A stretch of 64,000 nucleotides of DNA from W0P28-013 sp051870755 (GCA_051870755.1 JBJECE010000028.1:124001-188000), one strand, 5' to 3'; shown: positions 34,792 to 44,449, counted from the stretch's first letter. Translations and numbers: made by a program. Notes: generated by a model from the letters alone, not told the origin.

Positions 34792-37700
34792 TTAGTTGAC
34801 AATGAGTTTGACGTTGAATATTTGGCCGAGTCCCGTAACGACTTTGATGTTATAAATGCCGACTGCCAGATTGGACGGTAACACGATGGGATAAGTGGTC
34901 GGCTCCAGATGGTAGTAGAGCAATCCGACGTTGTCGTATATATCGACATACAGGCCTTGTTTGTCGCTTTCGCTGAAATAGTATTCGATGACGGCGCTTT
35001 GTCCGGCAGCCACCGGATTTGGCACAATGGTCAGCGCGTGTGCATTGACGCATTGTGTTTCGGAAACGAAAATGTGTGCGGTGTGTTCATCGACCATCAG
35101 CAGGCGCAGCATATAGCACCCGTCGAGCATGCGGTTTTCGGTATAATAGTCGTCGGTGGCTCCTTCGATGCGCTCGCCGTTGTGATACCATTGGTAGCGC
35201 ATTTGTGTGTAGTTGGGCACAAGGGTGTAGGCTTTCCGATTGTTGCACAGCATTATCCAATCGTATTTGTTGACAATCAAGTCTTCGATATATGTTCCGC
35301 CGGCGGTGCAGTTCATTATCAAGTGTGTGGTGGCGGTGCTGTCGCACGGCGTGGTGTTGTTCGGGCTGGCGAATCGCTCCACGATGGTGGTGTCGGTGTA
35401 GAATAGTTGTCCGTTGTAGGTGATGGTGTCGCAAAACAGAATCGTTTGTTCGCTCTCGGGCGCTTCGAATACTTGAATGCTGACCAAACGGTTGCCGCAG
35501 GTCGATGTGGTTTGTCCGATTTCTAAAAATGTGGTGTCGGCGGTGTAGGTTTTGCCGTCGTACTCCACGCGTCCGCAACCGCTCAACGTGAGTGTTTCGG
35601 TGTCGCTGAGTATGTCTATCGGCAGTGTGTTCGACACGACGTAGCAACGCTCAAGCGATTCGTTGCCCTGTTCGGTTACCAATAAGCGGAACAGATAGTG
35701 GTCGGCATCGTTGATTTGGTAAATTTCGGACAGCGCCGACCCTGCAAAATAGCGCCATTTGTTGATGGGTTCCCATGTAACGCCATCGTCGCCGCTGGTT
35801 TGCCATTGGCAGACTAATGGCGGTGTCAGCGTGCCGTTGTTTTTGAATGTGCCGCTGAAAATGGCGTAGTTGTAGAGGCACACGGGCGTAGCAGGTATCA
35901 GTTCGATGGCTATAGATGCTGATTGGGCAATCGACAAATAGATGGTGGCTGTGTCGGCAAATTCGCCGCAGTTGATACTGTATTGCAGCGAGTCGCGGCT
36001 GTTGTGCGAACGCGCGGCGTTGTTGTAAATGAGCGAGTCGGCGTGGATGGTGGCAGTGACGCCGGCTATGGTCGGTTGGGTGATGAGTGCGAATGTCGGC
36101 GCATCGCATGTCCACGCATCGTTGTCCGATAGGCCGATGGCTACTGTGCTGTCGCACACGGAGAGGTAGGCGGTGTCGTTGCATGCTGTTACTTGTTCGC
36201 AGTGTCGTACTGTCAGTTCCAACGTTACTATGCTGTCGCAACCTGCCACCGCTTGAAGTGTGTCCGGATACAAGCCTGATTCGCTAATGTATTGATTGTT
36301 AAAAAAGAACGAATCGTCTTCGCAGATGCGTTTTTGTATAGTGCTTCGTATTTCTGGTTTTATTTGCAAATTGAGCACAACGACGCTGTCGCACCCTGTT
36401 GCCGTGGTTAGCGTGTCGTTGTAAGTGCCACTTTGTGCGCGGTATTTCCCACCGAAGAACAGCGAATCGCCGTAGCAAAGTTCGTGGCTGTATGTAGTTC
36501 TGATTTCCGGTTTGATACGCAGATTGAGTGTTACTATGCTGTCGCAGCCAAATAGGGTGGTCAGTGTGTCGGTGTAGGTGCCGCTTTGTGTGCGGAATTG
36601 TCCGGCGAACAGCAGCGAATCGCCATGACAAATCTCTTGGTAGAGAATGGAGCGTATTTCCTGTCGGATTTGTAGCGTGAGTGTTACGATGCTGTCGCAG
36701 CCCGATATGTCGGTCAGTGTGTCGATGTAGGTGCCGCTTTGCGTGCGATATGTTCCGCCGAAGAACAGCGAATCGCCGTAGCAAAGTTCGTGGCTGTATG
36801 TAGTTCTGATTTCCGGTTTGATACGCAGATTGAGTGTTACTATGCTGTCGCAGCCAAATAGGGTGGTCAGTGTGTCGGTGTAGGTGCCGCTTTGTGTGCG
36901 GAATTGTCCGGCGAACAGCAGCGAATCGCCATGACAAATCTCTTGGTAGAGAATGGAGCGTATTTCCTGTCGGATTTGTAGCGTGAGTGTTACGATGCTG
37001 TCGCAGCCCGATATGTCGGTCAGTGTGTCGATGTAGGTGCCGCTTTGCGTGCGATATGTTCCGCCGAAGAACAGCGAATCGCCGTAGCAGATGCGCCTGA
37101 AAAGCGGTGTGCGTATCTCGTCGCGTATGTGCAGTGCCAGCGTTACGATGCTGTCGCAACCCGATATGGCGGTCAGTGTGTCGTTGTAGGTGCCGCTTTG
37201 CGTGCGATATGTTCCGCCAAATAGTAGCGAGTCGCCGTAGCATATTTCTTGGGATAACGATGTGCGTATTTCGTCGCGTATGTGCAGTTTCAGCGTTACG
37301 ATGCTGTCGCAGCCCGATGCCGTGGTCAGCGTGTCGGTGTAGGTGCCTGCTGTCGTGAGGGTTTTGCCGTTGAACCAATAACTTTCGCCGGCGCATACGG
37401 TGTCGGGAAAAGTGTGTCGTATCTCTTTGACTGATAGATGAATAGGATCGCTCATGGCACGGCAGTTTATTTGGTCCAGACCGCCTTGCGAGGCTACCAC
37501 CAAACGGTAATAACCTTCGTTCGACAGTGTGGCGTTGTCCAACGTTAGTGTGGTGCTGTTGCTGCCGATGGTTACCCAGTCGTCTTGCGATGTCAGATTG
37601 CCTGTCGTGCTGTAGAGCCAGCGGTAGGCGAGCGGTTCGGTGAAGGTGCCGTTGTTGGTGAATGTACCTTCAAACGTGGTGGTGCCGCCACTGCAAATGG

Positions 37701-38496
37701 TGTCGGCGGCGGTCACGCTCACCGGCGGCAGACAAAGGCGCACTTCGATGTCGTCGAGGGCAAAATCGTTGCCGCTACCTGCTCCTGCACTGTTGGAGAT
37801 AGTTAATTTGACGGCGCTAACCCCTGTCGGTATTCTCAATGATACACCTACTTGGTGCCAAGTGGACGATTTGCGCCAATCGCCTAACTCCGGCAGGGTC
37901 GCATCAGGCGCAATGGGGCCTGTGGTGGAACGCATAAATTCTTGACCGGTTTCGGCATCGCTGATGACGAATAGGAGGTTGGGCTCCACAGTGTGACGAC
38001 CTATCAATGTGCGCTGGCTCTGCTGATAGTAAGTGAACACATTGGCCACATAGGCGGAGAAATAGAGTTGGGCATCGGCACATAAACCGGTCAGTTCGGT
38101 GCTGTAGAAGGTGTGTGCGCCATCTTTTCCGTCCACTTGCAAAAAATAACCGCGTGTATAATCGTTCGGATAGGTGTGGTCGTCCTGAATATACCACTGC
38201 GAATATGGACTTGAGGAGGTGGTGTCGCCGTTGGCGTACCCTTTTTTGGTAACAAGGTAACGACCGGACGACATAGAAGGATGTTTACCGGATGTGTTTT
38301 GTTTGTAAGCCTTGTCCATGGCCGTTATCGGCGTGGTCGAAATGTGCGGGTCGTCAACCGAGTTACCGCCGAAATCCTCCTTGAACAACAACGTACCATT
38401 TGGACAGGTCTGTGCCGGCACGGGCAGAACAGGCACAAGTATAGCCGCTGCTATCTGTACCCAAACGAGCCATTGCAAAACTTTCTGCTGTGTCAT
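34792..38496 (-). CDS. Large T9SS-secreted repeat protein with C-terminal sorting domain
   Basis: A 1,234-residue exported protein. Order: signal peptide (IAAAILVPVLPVPAQ), a jelly-roll-like region (about 35-235), an Ig-like domain (about 238-355), eight tandem 51-residue repeats (about 357-767) with the core CYGDSLFFGG, SGTYNDTLT and GCDSIVTL, two further Ig-like domains, and a type A T9SS sorting domain (last 80 residues; PNPVAAGQSAVIEYY, YDNVGLLYYH, VGIYNIKVV). It should be carried across the outer membrane by the Por machinery and anchored to A-LPS. No catalytic motif is visible; a surface adhesin or structural role is the best guess. Confidence 0.93.
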   Translation of the reverse strand: MTQQKVLQWLVWVQIAAAILVPVLPVPAQTCPNGTLLFKEDFGGNSVDDPHISTTPITAMDKAYKQNTSGKHPSMSSGRYLVTKKGYANGDTTSSSPYSQWYIQDDHTYPNDYTRGYFLQVDGKDGAHTFYSTELTGLCADAQLYFSAYVANVFTYYQQSQRTLIGRHTVEPNLLFVISDAETGQEFMRSTTGPIAPDATLPELGDWRKSSTWHQVGVSLRIPTGVSAVKLTISNSAGAGSGNDFALDDIEVRLCLPPVSVTAADTICSGGTTTFEGTFTNNGTFTEPLAYRWLYSTTGNLTSQDDWVTIGSNSTTLTLDNATLSNEGYYRLVVASQGGLDQINCRAMSDPIHLSVKEIRHTFPDTVCAGESYWFNGKTLTTAGTYTDTLTTASGCDSIVTLKLHIRDEIRTSLSQEICYGDSLLFGGTYRTQSGTYNDTLTAISGCDSIVTLALHIRDEIRTPLFRRICYGDSLFFGGTYRTQSGTYIDTLTDISGCDSIVTLTLQIRQEIRSILYQEICHGDSLLFAGQFRTQSGTYTDTLTTLFGCDSIVTLNLRIKPEIRTTYSHELCYGDSLFFGGTYRTQSGTYIDTLTDISGCDSIVTLTLQIRQEIRSILYQEICHGDSLLFAGQFRTQSGTYTDTLTTLFGCDSIVTLNLRIKPEIRTTYSHELCYGDSLFFGGKYRAQSGTYNDTLTTATGCDSVVVLNLQIKPEIRSTIQKRICEDDSFFFNNQYISESGLYPDTLQAVAGCDSIVTLELTVRHCEQVTACNDTAYLSVCDSTVAIGLSDNDAWTCDAPTFALITQPTIAGVTATIHADSLIYNNAARSHNSRDSLQYSINCGEFADTATIYLSIAQSASIAIELIPATPVCLYNYAIFSGTFKNNGTLTPPLVCQWQTSGDDGVTWEPINKWRYFAGSALSEIYQINDADHYLFRLLVTEQGNESLERCYVVSNTLPIDILSDTETLTLSGCGRVEYDGKTYTADTTFLEIGQTTSTCGNRLVSIQVFEAPESEQTILFCDTITYNGQLFYTDTTIVERFASPNNTTPCDSTATTHLIMNCTAGGTYIEDLIVNKYDWIMLCNNRKAYTLVPNYTQMRYQWYHNGERIEGATDDYYTENRMLDGCYMLRLLMVDEHTAHIFVSETQCVNAHALTIVPNPVAAGQSAVIEYYFSESDKQGLYVDIYDNVGLLYYHLEPTTYPIVLPSNLAVGIYNIKVVTGLGQIFNVKLIVN
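36452..37089 (-). repeat. 306-bp tandem DNA duplication inside the cargo gene
   Basis: 36452-36783 is identical by eye to 36758-37089, a shift of 306 bases (two 51-residue units). As a result protein unit 4 equals unit 6 exactly, and unit 5 and the start of unit 7 repeat units 3 and 5. The duplication is in frame and recent, since the other repeats have diverged. Confidence 0.9.
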
Positions 38497-38534
38497 CTTA
38501 TATAATAATTATGGTGTAACGCGTTTCTTGGTTG

Positions 38535-38568
38535 CAAAGTTATGCTTTTTTTGCGAATGTTAATCCAA
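38535..38568 (-). promoter_or_regulatory. Promoter-like sequence for the T9SS cargo operon
   Basis: TAACTTTG at 38542-38535 on the minus strand, with TTTG 23 bases upstream (TTG at 38568-38566). The spacing is two bases longer than the usual range. The start codon follows at 38496. Confidence 0.5.
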
Positions 38569-38604
38569 ACTAATTCATTTTTTTTTGCGCTCGCTGATTT
38601 CGCA

Positions 38605-39678
38605 TTATAGGGTGGCGCTTCGGTTTTGCAAATAGGCATCGAACAGCACGATGGCTGCCATGGCTTCGACCACAGGTACGGCGCGCGGCACCACACAAGC
38701 GTCGTGGCGGCCGTGTGCTGCCAATTCTACGGCGTTGCCGTCCGTGTCGATGGTTTGCTGCGCTTGGCTGATGGTGGGCGTCGGCTTGAAAACGACTCTG
38801 AAATAGATGTCGGCGCCATTGGTGATGCCGCCCTGAATGCCGCCGGCAAAATTGGTGCGTGTGCCAATGTGTTCGTGGTCGGCGTAAAAAGCGTCGTTGA
38901 GGCTGCTGCCCGTGAGCGCTACATGTTCAAAACCGCTGCCGTAGTCGAATCCTTTGGCCGCATTTATCGATAGCATGGCGTAGGCCAATTCGGCTTGCAA
39001 CTTGCCGTATAGCGGTTCGCCAAGTCCTATCGGGGCGCCGCTGATTACACACTGCACGATGCCGCCTATCGAGTCGCCTTGGCGGCGGCAGGTATCGATG
39101 AGTTCGACCATTTGCGTGGCTGTCGCTGCGTCGGGACAGCGCACAATGTTGTTCTCCGTTTGTGTCAAATCAAGTTCTTGGTACGGCTTGTTTACCGCGA
39201 TGTTGCCTATCTGTGCCGTGTATGCTGCGATGTGAACGCCGATGTTGCGTAAGGCAAGTTTGGCAATGGCGCCGGCCACAATGCGCGCGGCTGTCTCGCG
39301 TGCCGAAGCGCGTCCGCCGCCACGATAGTCGCGTATGCCGTATTTTTGCTGATAGGTGTAGTCGGCATGGCCGGGACGATAGACGCTTTTCAGATGCTCG
39401 TAGTCGCTGCTGCGATGGTCGGTGTTCGCGATGCAAAACCCGATAGGTGCGCCGGTGGTTTTACCGTCGAATATGCCCGACAAAAATTCGACGCGGTCGG
39501 CTTCGTTCCGTTGTGTCGTGATGGACGATTGTCCGGGCTTGCGACGATCAAGTTCGGCTTGCACGAATGCCGTATCGATGTCGATGCCGGCCGGGCAACC
39601 ATCGATGATGCCACCGATGGCTGTGCCGTGCGATTCGCCAAAAGTTGTCAGGCGAAAAATGTGTCCGAATGTGTTCAT
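38605..39678 (-). CDS. aroC: Chorismate synthase
   Basis: A 357-residue FMN-dependent enzyme that converts 5-enolpyruvylshikimate-3-phosphate to chorismate, the last shikimate step. The signatures are present: FGESHG at the N-terminus, PGHADYTYQQKYG, RDYRGGGRASARETA and the C-terminal GIQGGITNGADI with RHDACVVPRAVPVVEA. The ATG at 39678 (MNTFGHIF) is preferred to a version five codons longer that would overlap the slyD stop. It is 5 bases from slyD. Confidence 0.98.
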   Translation of the reverse strand: MNTFGHIFRLTTFGESHGTAIGGIIDGCPAGIDIDTAFVQAELDRRKPGQSSITTQRNEADRVEFLSGIFDGKTTGAPIGFCIANTDHRSSDYEHLKSVYRPGHADYTYQQKYGIRDYRGGGRASARETAARIVAGAIAKLALRNIGVHIAAYTAQIGNIAVNKPYQELDLTQTENNIVRCPDAATATQMVELIDTCRRQGDSIGGIVQCVISGAPIGLGEPLYGKLQAELAYAMLSINAAKGFDYGSGFEHVALTGSSLNDAFYADHEHIGTRTNFAGGIQGGITNGADIYFRVVFKPTPTISQAQQTIDTDGNAVELAAHGRHDACVVPRAVPVVEAMAAIVLFDAYLQNRSATL

Positions 39679-39683
39679 GGCGT

Positions 39684-40250
39684 TTAGCAGCAACCTCCGT
39701 TACAACCGCTGTCGCAACCGCCACCGCACGAGTCGCATCCACATCCACAGCCGCATCCGCATCCGCCCGACATGGCGCGAAGGTCTTCTTCGGTGGGCTC
39801 GTGCACGTCCAACACGGTGCCTTTGAAGTAAAGGTCTTCGCCCGACAGCGGGTGATTCAAATCGACGGTTACGGCGTCGGCTTTCACCTCTACCACTTCG
39901 GCGTTGATGCGCTGACCTTCGCTATCGACAAGCGGCACAATGGCACCGGGATAGACGCCTCGTTCGTCGATTTTGCCGTCGATTTCAAAAATCTTGCGCG
40001 GCAAATCGATGACGCTGGCATCGTCGTATTCGCCGTAGGCATCAGCACAAGGAATCATAAAATCGAATGTGTCGCCTGTCGATAATTCCGACAGATTTTC
40101 TTCAAATTTTGGCAGCATCATGCCCAAACCGAAGAAAAATTTCAATGGTTGGTCGGTGGTGGTCTCTTCCATCAGTTCCATGCTGCCGTCGTCGTTTTTC
40201 ACGAATAATTTGTAATCGACGGCTACGAGTAGATTGTTTGCGATTTTCAT
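39684..40250 (-). CDS. slyD: SlyD-like FKBP peptidyl-prolyl isomerase with a Cys-only metal tail
   Basis: A 188-residue protein. The FKBP part reads QPLKFFFGLGMMLPKFEENL, with an inserted IF (chaperone) domain at about residues 70-130 that begins at CADAYGEYDD, followed by NHPLSGEDLYFKG. The C-terminal 28 residues are GCGCGCGCGC followed by further Cys clusters: ten cysteines and no histidine, whereas the E. coli tail has both. SlyD isomerises prolines, chaperones folding and delivers nickel. It sits between lptD and aroC (43 and 5 bases). Confidence 0.94.
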   Translation of the reverse strand: MKIANNLLVAVDYKLFVKNDDGSMELMEETTTDQPLKFFFGLGMMLPKFEENLSELSTGDTFDFMIPCADAYGEYDDASVIDLPRKIFEIDGKIDERGVYPGAIVPLVDSEGQRINAEVVEVKADAVTVDLNHPLSGEDLYFKGTVLDVHEPTEEDLRAMSGGCGCGCGCGCDSCGGGCDSGCNGGCC

Positions 40251-40293
40251 TGTGATAGTTTTTTTTGAGTTTATAATGTGTTTGTATTTGTCG

Positions 40294-43026
40294 TTAGAAC
40301 CAAGTCGCGTTGCGACTATTGTCGCTGCGTTTTTCGTATTTCAAATCTTGCAGCATCGAGGCATTTACGCCGATGGTAACCATATATGATTTGTAACGAC
40401 CGAAGGGCGATACGCTGGCCGACAGTCGCCAGCAGTGCAGGTCGCGTACGATGGAAAACGTCATTTGCGTTACTTGCAACGCTTTCAGATCGAACGATCC
40501 GCTGTAATTCAAACTCCACTTCGGCGTGGGATTGACGTGCCCCGAAAAACTCAGGTTGTGCGTCCATTCGCGTTTGTAATCCATCATTTCGTAGTCGAAA
40601 TGGCTGCCGGTGCGCCACGCCACCGAGTAGTTGATGGTGAAACTCCACGATACTTCGGGCTTGGTGTAACCTTCGTCGTCGGCGGTAACATTGGCCGATT
40701 TGTCGCGCTGCGCCTCTTTGTCGATGTTTGTCGGCTCGTCCATGTTGAAATTGACGCCTTCTTCCATCGGGTCGTCAGTGTCGTCGCGCGTTTTCTTGTC
40801 TTTTTTCTTGAAGGTGTTGTTGTCGAATGTGTACTGAAACGAGGTTCCGGTGCCCAAAAAACGCGGAAAATTGCGTAATTCGTTGATACGCACCGGATTG
40901 CCGTATTCGTTGAGCCCGTATTTGTATGGATCCCACGAACCTGCCAAGTTCAGCGAAAACGATTTCGTCAGTTTGATGCGCAAACTTGTGTTGAAATTTT
41001 GCAGACGCAACGAGTCGGCCGCAAAGTTGTAACCGCCCGAAATGGTAAAGTTGTCGATGATGCTGACTTTTTTGTATTGCGTGGTGCCGCTTTCTTCCGA
41101 TTTTTTCTTGTCTTTCACTTTCATCTCGACATTGTTGCTGAGCGACCAATTCAACGCAGCCTGCATGCCGCGCCCCGGCACACCGTACATGCCGCCGGAG
41201 TAGGGCGAATAGACAACCGTTTCGTGCCTGATTTTGTCGGCATTGTCCTTATCGACTATCACTTTGTCGTAACTCTCGTAGAAATGCCACATCTTGTCGC
41301 CCCAATCGGGATGATAGTTGAACGAAATCGACGGCGTCATCACATGGCGAATCCGATCGACCTTGTCGCCAAACAACTTGCGGATGGGCGTGTAGTAACC
41401 ATACAACTTGGTTTGCATGGTGATGCCGGCCGTAAAGTCGTACACGTTGTAAAAGCCGCTTACCGTGTCCAAAACCTCTTGCTGCAACTGCTTGTCCCAC
41501 GAACGATTGACTTTGGTAAAATACATGCGGTCTTGAAACGTGAAACTTGGCGTTATCGACAAATATTTGAACAATGTGAACGAGGCTGTTATCGGCAACT
41601 TGTGATTGATGGCGTTTTTCCAATCTTTCGCAAAATTCGATGTCAGAAATTGGCTCTCTTTGCACGTAATGCTGTTGGCAAATGTCATGTTGTACGACAA
41701 CGCAATTTTTTCGTAAAAACGCTCTTTGCCTACCGGATTTTTGCGCTTGAACGGATACACGCGGCTCATGTTTACCGTCAGGTTGGGCAGCGTCAGCGAG
41801 ATGGTGGAGTCCTGCGAACGCTGCGACACCAACGCATTGACCGAGATGCTCCACGGACTTTCGGGGAAACGCTGCGTGTAGTTTACGCTCGAACTCGTAA
41901 TGTTTTTCGACTGTTCCGCCGGATTGTAGTAGTTGTTCACGTTGCTTTGGTTGTAGCCGCTGGTGGTGAAATCAACCGATGCCGAAAACGTGGCAAATTG
42001 GCTCGCTTTCGGGTCCTGACGATGTTGCCACGATAGTTTGAAGTTGCGATATTTGGCATAATCGGGCATATCTTTTTCGCCGTAAACGTCTTCGCGATAA
42101 CTGGCACGAAAATTGCCGCTGAATTTGTAACGCAAAGCGTAGGTGCTGCCGAGTTGGACGCCCCAAGTGCCTTTGGTGTAAATCTCGCCCGTCAATTCGA
42201 GGTCGATGTGGTCGCTGATGGCAAAATAGTAACCGCCGTTCTTCAAAAACAAGCCGCGCTCCATTTCGTCTCCGTACGATGGCATGATGATGCCAGACGA
42301 ATATTTCGACGTAAACGGAAAAAATCCGAACGGCACCGCCAATGGCATCGGTATGTCGGCCATCACTAAATAGGCCGGACCGGCCGCAATGTAACTGCCC
42401 GGTTTCACTTTGGCTTTGGTCAGTTGCAGGTAAAAGTGCGGATGGTCGTGATCGTCGCAAGTGGTGTATTTGCCGCCTTGCATATACATCTCTTCGTTTT
42501 CGAGACGCTTTGCCTTGTCGGCCACAATGTAGCCTTCGCCTTGTTGCGTTACGCCACCGCGAATGAAACCGCGCCGCGTCTTGAAATTGTACGACATCTC
42601 TTTCGACGAATAGGGCTGGTCGCCGTCTTTGAACACGGGCAAACCGCTCTCGTTGCCAAGACTGTCCACCGTGCCGCTGGCATAGACCGTGCTGCTGTCC
42701 ATGTTCATACGGATAAAATCGGCTTCGAGTTCGATGGGGCGCGACTGCTCGTAGCGCACGTTGCCTTGACCAAACAAAAAGCCGTTGCCGCTGCCATAAA
42801 AGACGATGGAGTCGTTGCATTTATAGCGAATGGGAGCATCGATGTCGCTCTTCTTGCGGGGCGGCGCAACAACCGTTTGCGGCCGTATGCTATCGACCGC
42901 CGACACGCTGTCTGCTACCTGCGGACTGACATACAACGAGTCGCTTGGCGTGCTTTCCTGCGCGCGTGCGCATAAAAAAACAACCGTCAAAAGACCTATA
43001 GTGAAATGTAATCTTTTGAATATCAA
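40294..43026 (-). CDS. lptD: LPS-assembly protein LptD
   Basis: A 910-residue outer-membrane protein. After a signal peptide (TIGLLTVVFLCARAQ) comes an OstA-like beta-jellyroll (about 60-210, GNGFLFGQGNVRYEQSRPIELE, KAKRLENEEMYMQGGKY) and a large barrel with PMPLAVPFGFFPF, which is a typical LptD turn. It inserts lipopolysaccharide into the outer leaflet. The start is unusual: no in-frame ATG precedes the signal sequence, so TTG at 43026 is used here, about 39 bases after a TAACTTTG element. The length is typical of Bacteroidota LptD. Confidence 0.92.
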   Translation of the reverse strand: MIFKRLHFTIGLLTVVFLCARAQESTPSDSLYVSPQVADSVSAVDSIRPQTVVAPPRKKSDIDAPIRYKCNDSIVFYGSGNGFLFGQGNVRYEQSRPIELEADFIRMNMDSSTVYASGTVDSLGNESGLPVFKDGDQPYSSKEMSYNFKTRRGFIRGGVTQQGEGYIVADKAKRLENEEMYMQGGKYTTCDDHDHPHFYLQLTKAKVKPGSYIAAGPAYLVMADIPMPLAVPFGFFPFTSKYSSGIIMPSYGDEMERGLFLKNGGYYFAISDHIDLELTGEIYTKGTWGVQLGSTYALRYKFSGNFRASYREDVYGEKDMPDYAKYRNFKLSWQHRQDPKASQFATFSASVDFTTSGYNQSNVNNYYNPAEQSKNITSSSVNYTQRFPESPWSISVNALVSQRSQDSTISLTLPNLTVNMSRVYPFKRKNPVGKERFYEKIALSYNMTFANSITCKESQFLTSNFAKDWKNAINHKLPITASFTLFKYLSITPSFTFQDRMYFTKVNRSWDKQLQQEVLDTVSGFYNVYDFTAGITMQTKLYGYYTPIRKLFGDKVDRIRHVMTPSISFNYHPDWGDKMWHFYESYDKVIVDKDNADKIRHETVVYSPYSGGMYGVPGRGMQAALNWSLSNNVEMKVKDKKKSEESGTTQYKKVSIIDNFTISGGYNFAADSLRLQNFNTSLRIKLTKSFSLNLAGSWDPYKYGLNEYGNPVRINELRNFPRFLGTGTSFQYTFDNNTFKKKDKKTRDDTDDPMEEGVNFNMDEPTNIDKEAQRDKSANVTADDEGYTKPEVSWSFTINYSVAWRTGSHFDYEMMDYKREWTHNLSFSGHVNPTPKWSLNYSGSFDLKALQVTQMTFSIVRDLHCWRLSASVSPFGRYKSYMVTIGVNASMLQDLKYEKRSDNSRNATWF

Positions 43027-43064
43027 TGTTTTACTAATGTATGATGTGTGCTTGGCACATTTTA

Positions 43065-43072
43065 CAAAGTTA
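43065..43072 (-). promoter_or_regulatory. -7 element for lptD
   Basis: TAACTTTG on the minus strand, about 39 bases before the TTG start. A -33 TTG at the usual spacing is not seen. Confidence 0.45.
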
Positions 43073-43130
43073 TAACTTTTTGCGCAAACTTTGGCTGTCT
43101 TTGTAATAAATTATGTAAAAAAATAGTTTT

Positions 43131-43164
43131 TTGTCGTCAATCTCGCCAAAAATGCGTACTTTTG
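43131..43164 (+). promoter_or_regulatory. Promoter-like sequence for the amidase-MCE genes
   Basis: TTG (43131-43133), 23 bases, TACTTTTG (43157-43164); the spacing is slightly long. The leader to the ATG at 43270 is about 100 bases. Confidence 0.45.
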
Positions 43165-43269
43165 CAGTGTATAACCAACGCAATGGAACGCCTGCATTAT
43201 CTATAACGCAAAAATGCAGAAAAACGTTGCACAAAAAAGGTTAATAATAACGAAAGCGTGTTGCTGATA

Positions 43270-44427
43270 ATGAAACGAATCATTTGCATATTGTTGTGTT
43301 TGCTGACGTTTTTTGCCGGAGCGTCGGCCAAACAGTTTACCATTGTTATCGATGCCGGACACGGCGGCAAAGACCCCGGCGCACTCGGCAAACGCGGCCG
43401 CGAAAAAGACATCAATCTGCGAGTTGCCAAAGAGTTCGGACGCTTGGTGCAAGAAAATATGAGCGACGTGAAGGTCGTGTTCACGCGCGACGACGATGTG
43501 TTCGTGCCGTTGCAGGAGCGCTCGGCCATCGCCAATCGCGCCAATGGCGACTTGTTCGTCTGCATTCACGTCAATGCGTCGAAAACAAGTGCCGCTTGCG
43601 GTGCCGAAACTTATACTATCGGCTTGGCCAAATCGGATGCCAACTTTGAAGTCGCCAAACGCGAAAATTCGGTTATCTTGCTCGAGGAAGGCTACAAAGA
43701 ACGCTACCAAGGCTTCGACCCGCGTTCGCCCGAATCGTATATCATGTTCGAGTTTATGCAGTCCAAATTCAGCGATCAAAGTATCGAAATGGCGGCCTAC
43801 CTACAGGACGAATTTATCGCTATCAAACGCTACAATCGTGGCGTGCGACAAGAAAATTTCTGGGTGCTGCATCAAACCAAAATGCCGAGCGTGCTTATCG
43901 AACTCGGTTTCATATCCAATCCCGACGAAGAGAAATATCTGCTCTCCGAAAACGGATGCAGCGAGTTGTCAAACGCTATCTACAAAGCATTTACGCGTTA
44001 CAAACACGAATACGACCGCAAAAATAATGTCTCGCTCATCGAAGTGGCACCCACAAAACAACCGGAGCCGGTCAAAACACCAGCCAAACCCGCTGCCGCC
44101 GACACGAAACCAGCCGCACCGAAATTGTCGGTCGAAATAGAACCCGGCGTGAAGGCGGTGTACAAACTGCAAATTTTCACCACCAGCCAACCCATCACTG
44201 ACCCGAACGACTCGCGTTTCAAAGGACTGAAATGCGATTGCTACGAGGAAAACGGCGCTTACAAATATACTTACGGCGCAAACACAAATTTAGGAATCAT
44301 ACAAAAAACAAAAGCCGAAATCAGCGGCAAATTTCCCCAAGCATTTATCGTGGCCTTTTATCAAGGACAAAAAATTACGCTGCAAGAGGCCAAAACCATC
44401 AATTCAACAGTTAAATCATCGAAATAA
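43270..44427 (+). CDS. N-acetylmuramoyl-L-alanine amidase (Amidase_3) with SPOR-like tail
   Basis: A 385-residue exported enzyme: signal peptide (ICILLCLLTFFAGASA), Amidase_3 catalytic domain with zinc ligands H31 (DAGHGG), E45 (REKDIN) and the histidine of FVCIHVNAS, and the catalytic Glu in SVLIELGFISN. A Pro/Ala/Lys linker (about 255-290) is followed by a SPOR-like fold (YKLQIFTTSQPI ... FYQGQKITLQEA). It cuts stem peptides from glycan strands at division. The EnvC-like protein at 32,610 is a plausible activator. The start is the ATG at 43270, not a GTG four codons upstream. Confidence 0.95.
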   Translation: MKRIICILLCLLTFFAGASAKQFTIVIDAGHGGKDPGALGKRGREKDINLRVAKEFGRLVQENMSDVKVVFTRDDDVFVPLQERSAIANRANGDLFVCIHVNASKTSAACGAETYTIGLAKSDANFEVAKRENSVILLEEGYKERYQGFDPRSPESYIMFEFMQSKFSDQSIEMAAYLQDEFIAIKRYNRGVRQENFWVLHQTKMPSVLIELGFISNPDEEKYLLSENGCSELSNAIYKAFTRYKHEYDRKNNVSLIEVAPTKQPEPVKTPAKPAAADTKPAAPKLSVEIEPGVKAVYKLQIFTTSQPITDPNDSRFKGLKCDCYEENGAYKYTYGANTNLGIIQKTKAEISGKFPQAFIVAFYQGQKITLQEAKTINSTVKSSK

Positions 44428-44449
44428 ACCATAAAAAAACGAAATAATC

